Positions 1 through 7,653 of a DNA stretch of 64,000 bases are shown one piece after another. Origin of the DNA: Psychrobacter sp. UBA6766 (GTDB lineage Bacteria; Pseudomonadota; Gammaproteobacteria; Pseudomonadales; Moraxellaceae). A program made the translations under genes and the position numbers. The stretch covers positions 48,257 through 112,256 of the forward strand of contig NZ_DKGQ01000052.1 of the NCBI RefSeq assembly GCF_002453355.1, in the 5' to 3' direction. The notes under the pieces are model-generated. The model saw only the letters and a list, made by a program, of their open reading frames with translations, was not told the DNA's origin and made no database searches. Numbering within the stretch: position 1 is the stretch's first letter; each line of letters begins with the position of its first letter.

Positions 1-4
1 GCCT

Positions 5-1507
5 TTATTTCAAAAATACGGCCATGGCTTTTTTAAATAAACCACCATACGGCGGCAATAAAATATTAAGGCCATTTAGCTTCGATTGTACAAAGACTGG
101 CTTCATATGACTGAGACGCTCAAAGCCCGCTTTGCCGTGATAAGAGCCGGTGCCTGAGTGTCCAACACCGCCAAACGGTAAGTCATGCTGCGCCACATGC
201 ATAATGACTTCATTAATACAAAGACCGCCTGATACCGTATTGTTGCGTACCTGATCTATCTCACTGCTATTGTCACCAAAGACGTAGAGTGCCAAAGGAC
301 GTGGGCGCTCATTGATGAAGTTAATGGCATCATCAAGCGTATCGTAGTGCATGAGCGGTAAGATCGGCGCAAAAATCTCATTTTGCATCACCTCGCTATC
401 AGGATCAGGTTCACTGATAATCACTGGTGGCATTAGCCGGCTGTCGATATTAGCGTCTGCATCCGTCAACTGATGAACATTTTCGCCTGCTAACTCATCG
501 AGATAGCCTTTTACGCGTTTAAACTGCTCGCCATTAATGATATGCGAATAATCAGGGTTGTCTTGAATATTGGGATAATGTTTGTCCATCCACTCTTTTG
601 CCAGACGAATAAACTCCTCGTGATATTGACGTTGAACCAATACATAATCAGGCGCAATACAGGTCTGACCCGCATTAAGGGTTTTACCCATCATCACGCG
701 ATTAACAGCGTTTTCTAAGTTAGCGCCTTCTAAAATAACGACAGGCGACTTACCACCCAGCTCAAGTGTAACTGGCGTTAGATTTGGCGCAGCAGCAGCC
801 ATGACCTTTTTGCCTACCGCGGTCGAGCCGGTATACAATAAATGATCGAAGGGCAATTTACTAAACGCTTCAGCAATATCAACTTCTCCTAGTACCACAG
901 AAACTATATCGGGAGAAAAATAACGCGAAATAGTCTCAGCAAAGGTTTGCGCAAATTGCGGTGCGGCCTCGCTCATTTTAATCATAATGCGATTGCCCGC
1001 TGCTAGCGCATCAATCATCGGTCCGACTGCTAAAAATAGCGGATAATTCCACGGTACCATAATACCGACCACGCCCAGCGGCTGCGGCTGAATCTCATTG
1101 TGGGCAGGCATATAAAGCGCTGAAATTGATACGCGCTGCGGTTTCATCCACTTTTTGCCGTGTTTTTTGGCATGGCTGATGCCTGTAAAGCTCGGAAATA
1201 GCTCGGCAAACTGCGTCTCCGACTCGCTACGATAACCAAAATCAGCGCTAATCGCTTTGGCAAGCAGTGCTTGATTGTCGCTTAGCATCACCTCTAAGTT
1301 GTCGAGTTGATTTTCACGCGTTGCCCAATCATTGATAGGCTGCGTGCGGCTTAGTTTTTGTAAGCGCAAAAATTGCGCTTGCATATCATCAATTGTCTTA
1401 ACGATGCTAAGAGACTCATTTGCACTATGCGTACGATTTGGTTTTTGAGCTTGATCGACTGGCGCATGTTCATGTGGAGATGCAGAGTTTTGATTACTAT
1501 CAGTCAT
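5..1507 (-). CDS. Aldehyde dehydrogenase (ALDH3 / coniferyl-aldehyde type)
   Basis: NAD(P)-dependent oxidation of an aldehyde to its carboxylic acid. The 500-residue protein has the family's catalytic glutamate in VTLELGGKSP (E249) and the nucleophilic cysteine in NAGQTCIAP (C283), preceded by the PWNYPL cofactor-site segment near residue 152. The C-terminal segment GGVGHSGTGSYHGKAGFERL followed by a short hydrophobic tail is typical of the coniferyl-aldehyde/fatty-aldehyde branch. The first 35 or so residues are polar and probably disordered, so a later start is possible. It is transcribed divergently from lipB across about 400 bases. The substrate cannot be read from sequence; long-chain or aromatic aldehydes are the family's usual substrates, and the Acr1-type reductase 6 kb away makes fatty aldehydes a reasonable guess. 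Confidence 0.9.
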   Translation of the reverse strand: MTDSNQNSASPHEHAPVDQAQKPNRTHSANESLSIVKTIDDMQAQFLRLQKLSRTQPINDWATRENQLDNLEVMLSDNQALLAKAISADFGYRSESETQFAELFPSFTGISHAKKHGKKWMKPQRVSISALYMPAHNEIQPQPLGVVGIMVPWNYPLFLAVGPMIDALAAGNRIMIKMSEAAPQFAQTFAETISRYFSPDIVSVVLGEVDIAEAFSKLPFDHLLYTGSTAVGKKVMAAAAPNLTPVTLELGGKSPVVILEGANLENAVNRVMMGKTLNAGQTCIAPDYVLVQRQYHEEFIRLAKEWMDKHYPNIQDNPDYSHIINGEQFKRVKGYLDELAGENVHQLTDADANIDSRLMPPVIISEPDPDSEVMQNEIFAPILPLMHYDTLDDAINFINERPRPLALYVFGDNSSEIDQVRNNTVSGGLCINEVIMHVAQHDLPFGGVGHSGTGSYHGKAGFERLSHMKPVFVQSKLNGLNILLPPYGGLFKKAMAVFLK

Positions 1508-1908
1508 TTGTCTTCCTTGTTATAGTCGATTCACTGTAGACGCCATATAGTGCTACTGGTATGAATGTTCCTCGTTTGCTGCTATCACAGAAGCTGCGAA
1601 AAATTCATCCCTCAGCGCATAAGATTCCGTTCGATGCGATTCGACACTATTTTAGTTAATGACGTTTAATGTAGCGCATTGTCTAGCGAATGCATAGTCT
1701 CTTTAATTGACTACTGGGTTTGTATGAAATACGTGTCGATTCGCGCTTATATGGCAGAAATTTATCAGCGTTTCTAGAACAGTTCGGTTAGTTGATTCAG
1801 GCCACAAATCATAAAAATTTAGATTTGGGCACAAATGCTAAAACTGCTACACTAAATATCAATAATAAGCACGTTTCTTAATAACAAAACCATAAGACAG
1901 TCACTCTC
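1508..1908. other. Divergent intergenic region
   Basis: About 400 bases between the aldehyde dehydrogenase (minus) and lipB (plus). It should carry both promoters. I see one reasonable lipB promoter near its right end and no open frame, terminator or strong repeat. Confidence 0.6.
1825..1853 (+). promoter_or_regulatory. Candidate sigma70 promoter of lipB
   Basis: TTGGGC (1825-1830) and TACACT (1848-1853) are separated by exactly 17 bases and lie 55 bases before the lipB start. Both boxes match the consensus only partly. Confidence 0.4.
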
Positions 1909-2742
1909 ATGCAAAATGCCGCCCAACCACTCAATGATATGCTTATTAGCAAATCGCTCTCAGCTGCTGATTATGTTCCCACCCTTGATGCTATGCTATC
2001 GCGAACGTTAGCACGTATTGCGCTTAAAAAAGAACAAGGTCTGCGCACCCCTGACGAGCTATGGATTGTCGATCATAATGATGTCTATACGCTTGGACAA
2101 GCTGGTAAAGAAGAGCATATATTGCAACGCACAGACACGCCGATTATCAAGACCGATCGCGGTGGTCAGGTAACATGGCACGGGCATGGGCAACTGGTTA
2201 TCTATTGGTTGTTTGATTTAGAAAGTTTGGGCTGGAGTGTGCGCAACATGGTATCGCACGCCGAGCAAGCGATTGAAGATGTGGTCAATGACTGCCTAAA
2301 AAGCCACGCGTCTAGCAGTGATTCCATTAGCGCCCATGCGCGGCGTGATGCGCCCGGTGTGTATTTATATAGTCATTTAAATGGTAGCTCTCAACCGCTT
2401 TCTAATGTACTCGCCGATGACGCTATTATGCTGGGTAAAATCGCCTCTCTTGGTTTTAAGATTAAGCATGGTTTTAGCTATCACGGCGTCGCGATTAATT
2501 TAGATTGTGACTTATCAGCCTTTAACGCCATCAATCCTTGCGGCTATGCGGGCATGCAAATGCTGCGACTGGCTGACTTTGTGGCTATGAATGAGCAAGC
2601 AGCGGATAAGCAAACAACTGAAAAGACTTCTCAGCAAAATTCTAACTATTTAAGTTATGAGCAAGTGACCCAAAAACTTATCGATAATATTGCCAAACGT
2701 CATGCCGGACATATCAAATTACGCGCCCTCGCGCCAAAGTAA
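1909..2742 (+). CDS. lipB: Octanoyltransferase LipB
   Basis: Transfers octanoyl from octanoyl-ACP to lipoyl domains, the first step of endogenous lipoate synthesis, in the cytoplasm. The family signature RGGQVTWHGHGQ is at residues 84-95. The catalytic lysine is in LGKIASLG (K177) and the acyl-accepting cysteine in INPCGYAG (C211). At 277 residues it is somewhat longer than usual (about 210-230), the extra length being an N-terminal lead and a polar stretch near residues 225-245. No strong ribosome-binding site precedes the ATG. Its likely clients in this window are the two lipoyl domains of the pyruvate dehydrogenase E2 protein at 45213-46946. Confidence 0.93.
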   Translation: MQNAAQPLNDMLISKSLSAADYVPTLDAMLSRTLARIALKKEQGLRTPDELWIVDHNDVYTLGQAGKEEHILQRTDTPIIKTDRGGQVTWHGHGQLVIYWLFDLESLGWSVRNMVSHAEQAIEDVVNDCLKSHASSSDSISAHARRDAPGVYLYSHLNGSSQPLSNVLADDAIMLGKIASLGFKIKHGFSYHGVAINLDCDLSAFNAINPCGYAGMQMLRLADFVAMNEQAADKQTTEKTSQQNSNYLSYEQVTQKLIDNIAKRHAGHIKLRALAPK

Positions 2743-2863
2743 TTTCTTTAGGATTGTTTCGAATATTGTTTTTTACACACTGATTTCTACACGCTGCTTT
2801 TCGCATCTTGCTTTTGCATAATCCTTTTTTGCATAATATCGTGCGCGCTTAGACTTAAGCATT

Positions 2864-2894
2864 TTGAGAAAATTTAAGTCAAACTTGTTATAAT
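2864..2894 (+). promoter_or_regulatory. Candidate promoter of ppa
   Basis: A perfect TATAAT at 2889-2894 lies about 100 bases before the ppa start, with TTGAGA at 2864-2869 as a possible -35 box (19-base spacer, longer than ideal). Confidence 0.45.
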
Positions 2895-2992
2895 CGCAGG
2901 CGCACAAATTGGGCGCAGCAATATTCTTAACCCACCAACATTTAACCCTTTATCGTTGAAGTATTCATAACAAAAGCACCTTGGAGCAATTT

Positions 2993-3523
2993 ATGGCAGA
3001 TTTTAATAAAATTTTAGACGCAGGCGACGTCGATGGTGGCATCATTAATGTGGTCGTAGAAATCCCAACCGGTAGCAGCCATAAAATCGAATGGAATCGC
3101 GAATTGGCGGTTTTTGAGCTTGACCGTGTTGATCCACAAATCTTTGCCAAACCCTGTAACTACGGTTTTATCCCACAAACCCTTGATGAAGATGGCGATG
3201 AGTTAGATGCGCTTATCATCACCGAGCAGCCTTTGCCAACTGGTATTTTCTTAAAAGCAAAAGTTATCGGTGTGATGAAATTCGTTGATGATGGTGAAGT
3301 CGATGACAAAATCGTTGTCGTTCCTGCTGATGATCGTGACACAGGCAATGCTTACAACAGCCTAGAAGACTTACCAAAGCAGCTAATCAACCAGTTACAG
3401 TTCCATTTCAGCCACTATAAAGACCTGAAAAAAGCCGGTACGACTGTGGTCGAATCTTGGGGTGACGTTGATGAAGCTAAAGAAGTGATTAAAGACTCTA
3501 TCCAGCGCTGGAAAGACTTATAA
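2993..3523 (+). CDS. ppa: Inorganic pyrophosphatase (family I)
   Basis: Hydrolyses pyrophosphate to phosphate, pulling biosynthetic reactions forward in the cytoplasm. The family I signature DGDELDA, with its metal-binding aspartates, is present, as is the IPTGSSHKIE segment near the N-terminus. I chose ATG at 2993 (176 residues, the normal family length) because GGAG lies just before it at 2983-2986; the in-frame TTG at 2981 would put the start on top of that ribosome-binding site. A rho-independent terminator follows 70 bases downstream, so it is probably transcribed alone. Confidence 0.96.
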   Translation: MADFNKILDAGDVDGGIINVVVEIPTGSSHKIEWNRELAVFELDRVDPQIFAKPCNYGFIPQTLDEDGDELDALIITEQPLPTGIFLKAKVIGVMKFVDDGEVDDKIVVVPADDRDTGNAYNSLEDLPKQLINQLQFHFSHYKDLKKAGTTVVESWGDVDEAKEVIKDSIQRWKDL

Positions 3524-3591
3524 TTCATCGGTAATAACTTATAAAAGGCTTTTATTACAATACGTTTATTTAAACAGAATAAATCCCATGC

Positions 3592-3631
3592 AAAAATACC
3601 GCAGCCACGATAAGGACTGCGGTATTTTTTT
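3592..3631 (+). terminator. Rho-independent terminator after ppa
   Basis: Perfect 13-base arms AAAAATACCGCAG (3592-3604) and CTGCGGTATTTTT (3617-3629) followed by more T residues. It also shows that an in-frame ATG at 3588 is not the start of the next gene. Confidence 0.9.
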
Positions 3632-3633
3632 GC

Positions 3634-3664
3634 TTGAATTTTGCGGCGATAAAATGAGTATAAT
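3634..3664 (+). promoter_or_regulatory. Candidate promoter of the small membrane-anchored protein gene
   Basis: A perfect TATAAT at 3659-3664 lies 40 bases before the chosen ATG (3705) and just downstream of the ppa terminator. TTGAAT at 3634-3639 could be the -35 box, but the spacer is 19 bases. Confidence 0.4.
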
Positions 3665-3704
3665 AACCGTACCTATTTACTCTCACACGCAAATAAGGAT
3701 TGTC

Positions 3705-4169
3705 ATGTTTGATTCTGATTCAGGCTCGAAACCTTCTAACAAAAAACTGCCAAAAACCGTTATGATGATGGTCGAAAAAGGCAATTTGGTGCAGGCGATT
3801 AAAACCTTAGCCGCCGATGAGAATATCAGTATGGATGCCGCCAAATCTCGCATAGATGCTTACGAGCTTGCGCTAAAAAACAAACAACAGCAAACACTCA
3901 ACACTATCGCAAATAAACAAGGCATTCCAAGCCAAGCCTTTAGCTTTGATAGAGAACAGGTCGAAGAGGCGTCAGAATGCTTGATCAGAAGTAAAGCCAG
4001 AGACACGCCGTCTGAACAAGGCTTCCAAAGCTTACAAGACGGTCTTGATAATCAGCTCAATAGTTTGGGCTATAAAAAGCCACTGCTCCCCTATTGGGTG
4101 AAGCGGTTATTGGTCATTGTTATCATTATGGCAGGATTGTTTTGGATAATGTGGCGTGTGTTTGGCTAG
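3705..4169 (+). CDS. Small protein with a single C-terminal membrane anchor, function unknown
   Basis: Not recognised. The start at 3705 is preferred because AAGGAT lies just upstream and the ppa terminator lies between this point and the earlier ATG at 3588. The 154-residue product has a mostly helical, polar N-terminal part (about residues 15-125), with a segment starting VEKGNLVQAIKTLAADENIS that could be a small helical domain. One hydrophobic C-terminal segment follows a basic PYWVKR and ends WIMWRVFG. This is the layout of a tail-anchored inner-membrane protein with its soluble part in the cytoplasm. It appears monocistronic. Confidence 0.7.
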   Translation: MFDSDSGSKPSNKKLPKTVMMMVEKGNLVQAIKTLAADENISMDAAKSRIDAYELALKNKQQQTLNTIANKQGIPSQAFSFDREQVEEASECLIRSKARDTPSEQGFQSLQDGLDNQLNSLGYKKPLLPYWVKRLLVIVIIMAGLFWIMWRVFG

Positions 4170-4295
4170 TCTGTTATAAGTAGTTCCATTATACCAGTCT
4201 GTTTTAAGGGGTCTGTTAATAGGTTTGAAGGGTGAAATAGCTGGTTCCGCTAGGGTATACATTATTGGAACTAGCTGAGGAATCAGCATCAATTA

Positions 4296-4532
4296 TTACT
4301 TAATCCTTGTAAGTTTCTCCCAACAATATATACACCACCCAGTATGAGGGTGTTCAAGTACTGAATTATAACGCTCACAACGCTCACTATGAGGTCCATC
4401 AGTTAATTGATTGGTAATATTATTAATCATAGCTAATGCTTTATCTCGGTCTCTGTCATACACAGAAGATTTAAGTGAACTAAGCAAACGAAGAGTAGCA
4501 TTAACATCGATATTTCGGTTTTCAGAATTCAT
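4296..4532 (-). CDS. Small hypothetical protein with a possible zinc-binding C-terminus
   Basis: 78 residues from the ATG at 4532, which has GAAGGTAG about 8 bases upstream. A longer in-frame version reaching 4589 would run into a repeat that is duplicated elsewhere and has no such site. The N-terminal part is helical and polar; the C-terminus holds HSERCERYN followed by HPHTGWCIYCWEK, giving a Cys/His set ending in CxxC that could bind one zinc ion. I do not recognise the family. It is the first gene of the AT-rich accessory patch and points away from its neighbours. Confidence 0.55.
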   Translation of the reverse strand: MNSENRNIDVNATLRLLSSLKSSVYDRDRDKALAMINNITNQLTDGPHSERCERYNSVLEHPHTGWCIYCWEKLTRIK

Positions 4533-4550
4533 TGTACTACCTTCATAATT

Positions 4551-4594
4551 GTTAGAAGATGCTCGATGTCTGTATAGCGCATCGATCATGATTT
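4551..4594. repeat. Direct repeat, copy 1
   Basis: 44 bases matching 5141-5181 with three substitutions and one 3-base gap. The shared core includes GCATCGATCATGATTT. It lies 87 bases before the plus-strand gene at 4682. Confidence 0.85.
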
Positions 4595-4602
4595 AATGTA
4601 AA

Positions 4603-4634
4603 TCAGTTAGATTATAAGTCAGTTAGATTATAAG
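4603..4634. repeat. Perfect 16-base tandem repeat
   Basis: TCAGTTAGATTATAAG occurs twice head to tail (4603-4618 and 4619-4634), between direct repeat copy 1 and the gene at 4682. Confidence 0.9.
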
Positions 4635-4681
4635 GAAGCTCTAGGCAATAAGTTTTGGCGAATCATTTTTGAGAATAGATT

Positions 4682-5065
4682 ATGATCTTTACGTTCTGCT
4701 ATTTTAAATTTCCTGACTCTGAGAGTTTGCATGCAACAATTCTTCCTAACAGAATAGAAGATATGGAAAGTTTAATTGCATCATATTTAGTAGACAATGG
4801 AGGGGCTTCGCTAAAATCACATATTGAATATTTGAAAGAATGCTTGAGAGCGCTAGAAAGCCCTTCAACGTATGAGGCTGATATAAGTAGTAATTCTTAT
4901 TCTGCTGAAATACGTAATGATGGGGTGAGAGTAAGTTTTTTATATGATGAAGTTCAGAGTATTAAAATAAGTCGTACTAAGCTGCAAGACATTACGAAGG
5001 CTTGGATTTTATTTTTAGAAAGAGAACCCATAGCAGGATATATAGAAAATATGCATATTGCTTAA
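4682..5065 (+). CDS. Small cytoplasmic protein, unrecognised; orphan immunity-like candidate
   Basis: 127 residues with no signal peptide or membrane segment. The sequence is acidic, with an N-terminal strand-rich part, a helix around residues 25-60 (ending KECLRALES) and a C-terminal helix ending WILFLEREP. Compact acidic proteins like this are common among immunity proteins of contact-dependent or polymorphic toxins, but I do not recognise a named family. Base composition is AT-rich. It sits between two copies of a 41-44 base direct repeat, which suggests it was gained or shuffled as a unit. Only weak ribosome-binding potential (GAGAAT) is seen before the ATG. Confidence 0.6.
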   Translation: MIFTFCYFKFPDSESLHATILPNRIEDMESLIASYLVDNGGASLKSHIEYLKECLRALESPSTYEADISSNSYSAEIRNDGVRVSFLYDEVQSIKISRTKLQDITKAWILFLEREPIAGYIENMHIA

Positions 5066-5140
5066 AACTGTTATATCTAATAATTCTCAAACAATTTTGA
5101 GCAAGCGAAGCTAAATATGACTTATGCTTTCAACCCTATA

Positions 5141-5181
5141 GTTAGCAGATCGATGCCTGTATAGTGCATCGATCATGATTT
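5141..5181. repeat. Direct repeat, copy 2
   Basis: Second copy of the repeat at 4551-4594. It lies 55 bases before the plus-strand gene at 5237, in the same orientation relative to the following gene as copy 1. Confidence 0.85.
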
Positions 5182-5236
5182 CATACTATTTTCATGCTTG
5201 CAAAGCGTATTAGTCAATATAAGGTTAATTAAATAA

Positions 5237-5740
5237 ATGGCTCATTTGGATATACATGCTAAAGCAGAGATTGGTAAATCCTTAGCAGGGTTCACACTAG
5301 GTGAAAAATTGCAAAGCTTTTTGCATTATGTCGATCAGAGTGTAGATGGGAACAAGGTTCCTTGGGATGTTGATTTAGTAAACAATAATGAAGGTGTTTT
5401 ACTATATAAATGGGGTTCATCGTACGGTAATGGATACGCAATATTCTTTAAAAACCCTACACTAGAGCTTAGTTTTTCTGAACAAGGTACGCTTATCTTC
5501 ATTCAAGCTGGTGAAGGTTATCAAGGTGAAATCTTTGATGGTGGTATCAAAATTGGCAGTCGTATCGGAGATATAGACCATGCGTTAGTTTTGGATGATA
5601 CGGAAGATGTGCACTATCTAGCGGATGAGAAAGGACAGTTCATGGATGGGATCTTCTTTTTCTCTGGTGGCTTAGAGCTTGAAGAAGATCCCGACTCCAT
5701 CATAGAAGAAGTTAGGATTTATAATTACAACTTAATATAG
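5237..5740 (+). CDS. Acidic hypothetical protein, function unknown
   Basis: 167 residues, soluble, strongly acidic towards the C-terminus (GLELEEDPDS). The middle holds strand-like segments rich in glycine and aromatic residues (WGSSYGNGYAIFF; GEGYQGEIFDGGIKIG). I do not recognise a family; size, acidity and neighbourhood would fit an immunity-type protein, but there is no toxin gene next to it. AAGG lies upstream at a slightly long spacing. It follows direct repeat copy 2 and is AT-rich compared with the housekeeping genes on either side of the patch. Confidence 0.6.
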   Translation: MAHLDIHAKAEIGKSLAGFTLGEKLQSFLHYVDQSVDGNKVPWDVDLVNNNEGVLLYKWGSSYGNGYAIFFKNPTLELSFSEQGTLIFIQAGEGYQGEIFDGGIKIGSRIGDIDHALVLDDTEDVHYLADEKGQFMDGIFFFSGGLELEEDPDSIIEEVRIYNYNLI

Positions 5741-5987
5741 TAACTATTCTGGTCTAGATACCATTTTACTCAAGTCACCTTGCATCGCCCAACAAGTACA
5801 CTGTGAAGTACACCACAATGAAATGAATAATCAAAGCCTTTGATACCATTAGCCTACAGCCTAGGATTCAAGTCCTCACTAGGGTACCGAACCTGATTGG
5901 TTCGCCATATATATCTTAAAATGAATCCTTCTAGCATTGCCGCTTCTACTGGCACGATTAATGACTCCTCTTTCAGAGAATATTAAC
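5741..5987. other. Intergenic region with a degenerate tRNA-end-like stretch
   Basis: About 250 bases without a supported gene. Around 5868-5903 it reads like a worn tRNA 3' part (AGGATTCAAGTCCT, then a GAACC/GGTTC hairpin), but the arms do not fold as a proper T-arm and acceptor. The motifs CCTACAGCC and CCTCACTAG in this stretch recur in the same order near 7488-7512. Confidence 0.35.
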
Positions 5988-6923
5988 ATGAGTAATATGC
6001 AACGATTGAAATCAACATTGTTAAATAAAAGTAACGGTAAATGGTATCAGAAGGGTAAATGGTATCAACGCGATAAGCTATACACAGGCATTATCTTCTT
6101 TGATAAACCAGACCATCAACTTGAAGCTTATGAAGTTAAAAACGGAGAGATTAGTAAACCGTATGTCTCACCATGTCAGATAGGATTATCTTCACCTATT
6201 CAAATAGACTCTTCAGGGTTTTGTAATGAAGATGAAGACGAGTATGGCTGTGGAACAATACCGCAATTTTATCAAGGTAAATTATATCAAGGTATGTCAT
6301 ATACCTTCGCTGAAGGTATATGCGATAGAGAGATCTATACCATTGAAAATGGCGAAACAGAAAATCAGATCATGTGGAGGACAAAACCCCATGAACCATC
6401 CATGTTTGAACTTCGATACGAATATGATCAATCAGGCTTCTACTATAGAAATAGTAGAGATGATATAAATTTTGGTTATAGCAAAACTTGTAAAGAAACC
6501 AATCAGCTTGAAGATATAGATATTACATATATCCCAAAATTAAATCGTATAAAACGTTTTACAGCTATAGATGATATTATTCACTCAAAAAACTACCTTG
6601 ATTGTCCCATCCCTGTTCCAGAGATATATGAGCTGATAGAAAATTATCAAAATTTTACATTTGATACATTCATACGTTTGAAGATAAGCGAAGATATTGC
6701 AGAAGATTTGTTCGATAAATCGGCAAAGAACAATAGCTTTATACACGTGGATTTTATGTACATCACTGGATTAAACGGACTTCATAATTTAGAAATATTT
6801 AATGATAAAGAAGTGTTTAGTAGTTTAAAGGAGCTACGTATCGAAGAAAGTGAAGTACTACCTCAAAAAATTGAGCAGCTGAAAAAATATAGTAATAACT
6901 TTAAATTGGTTATCTATAAATAG
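5988..6923 (+). CDS. Hypothetical protein with MORN/YwqK-like repeats and an LRR-like end
   Basis: 311 residues from ATG 5988, placed after the CAGAGA stretch; an upstream ATG at 5961 lacks any ribosome-binding site. The N-terminus contains the near-tandem GKWYQKGKWYQRDKLYTG and later QGKLYQGMSYTF, which resemble the aromatic-glycine repeats of MORN and YwqK-antitoxin-type proteins. The last 50 residues (GLHNLEIF, SLKELRIEESE, FKLVIYK) look like one or two leucine-rich-repeat turns. No signal peptide or membrane segment. Sampled sequence is about 30% GC, against roughly 50% in nearby dusB. It ends 4 bases before the endonuclease V-like gene, so the two are probably translated from one message. 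Confidence 0.6.
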   Translation: MSNMQRLKSTLLNKSNGKWYQKGKWYQRDKLYTGIIFFDKPDHQLEAYEVKNGEISKPYVSPCQIGLSSPIQIDSSGFCNEDEDEYGCGTIPQFYQGKLYQGMSYTFAEGICDREIYTIENGETENQIMWRTKPHEPSMFELRYEYDQSGFYYRNSRDDINFGYSKTCKETNQLEDIDITYIPKLNRIKRFTAIDDIIHSKNYLDCPIPVPEIYELIENYQNFTFDTFIRLKISEDIAEDLFDKSAKNNSFIHVDFMYITGLNGLHNLEIFNDKEVFSSLKELRIEESEVLPQKIEQLKKYSNNFKLVIYK

Positions 6924-6927
6924 GTTT

Positions 6928-7461
6928 ATGAGGGCTAAATTGATATTTTTAATATTAGATGTGCATTATCAAACAGACGTGGTACAAAAGCTGGACAGCG
7001 CTAAAGTAGCGGGCATACGTTTTCAAGGTATAGAGACTAATGAGATATTAAGTGAGCATACTGTCAACGTGAATAATGTTGCGCCATATGAGTCAGGGCA
7101 ATTTTATAAAAGAGAAATGCCTTGCTTACTGGCTTTGATTAACCAGATTGACGAACCTTTTGATGCAATTATCATCGACGGCTATGTATTTTTAGATGGT
7201 GTTAGTAAAGCAGGATTGGGTAAGTATTTATATGATAATCTTGCTAATAAAAAGCCTATCATCGGTATCGCTAAAAATCATTTTTATGACATTACAGAAG
7301 ACTATGCTGTTTGGAGAGGAATAAGTAAGCACCCACTATATGTAACTAGTATTGGTATAGAAATCACGAAGGCTAAAGAGATGGTAAGTAGGATGGATGG
7401 CGAACATAGAATGCCGAAAATGGTTACTTACGTAGATAAACTAGGCCGTGTCATCAATTAG
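6928..7461 (+). CDS. Endonuclease V-like protein
   Basis: 177 residues; I align it by eye with endonuclease V (Nfi), which nicks DNA or RNA next to deaminated adenine (inosine). The metal-binding residues are in place: D11 in LILDVHY, E63 in YKREMPCLL (compare FREYPALL in E. coli), D84 in IIIDGYVF (compare VDGHGI), and the lysine of GIAKNHF (K116). The C-terminal RMPKMVTYVDK matches the conserved R-x-P...D segment. It is shorter than E. coli Nfi (about 220 residues), losing N-terminal and middle segments. It is AT-rich and starts 4 bases after the gene at 5988, which is unusual company for a repair enzyme. Confidence 0.75.
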   Translation: MRAKLIFLILDVHYQTDVVQKLDSAKVAGIRFQGIETNEILSEHTVNVNNVAPYESGQFYKREMPCLLALINQIDEPFDAIIIDGYVFLDGVSKAGLGKYLYDNLANKKPIIGIAKNHFYDITEDYAVWRGISKHPLYVTSIGIEITKAKEMVSRMDGEHRMPKMVTYVDKLGRVIN

Positions 7462-7527
7462 AACATTTATACCTATTGAAATAAATTCCCCTACAGCCAT
7501 ACCCTCACTAGATAACAGCCCTTATTC

Positions 7528-7545
7528 CCATAACGGGCGTTATGG
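7528..7545. other. Short hairpin
   Basis: CCATAAC (7528-7534) and GTTATGG (7539-7545) form a perfect 7-base stem with a 4-base loop in the spacer after the endonuclease V-like gene. There is no T-run, so it is not a clear terminator. Confidence 0.4.
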
Positions 7546-7601
7546 TAAATAAACCTCGCCGCCTACCAATTCATATAAATTACGAATAACTTCAAGGCAT
7601 T

Positions 7602-7631
7602 AAAAAAGAGATACCGTAGCATCTCTTTTTT
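7602..7631. terminator. Bidirectional terminator
   Basis: AAAAAAGAGAT (7602-7612) and ATCTCTTTTTT (7621-7631) form an 11-base stem with T-runs on both strands. It separates the convergent endonuclease V-like gene and the acr1-type gene. Confidence 0.85.
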
Positions 7632-7653
7632 TAAATACATCAGACATATTATC

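Noticed and set aside
2965..3348. Antisense open frames opposite ppa
   Set aside because: They are shadow frames of a gene with strong coding signal and lack start signals.
5868..5903. A tRNA-like 3' end (AGGATTCAAGTCCT and the following hairpin)
   Set aside because: The T-arm would have mismatched pairs, there is no matching acceptor 5' half and no CCA end. It may be a coincidence or a badly worn fragment, so no tRNA is called.
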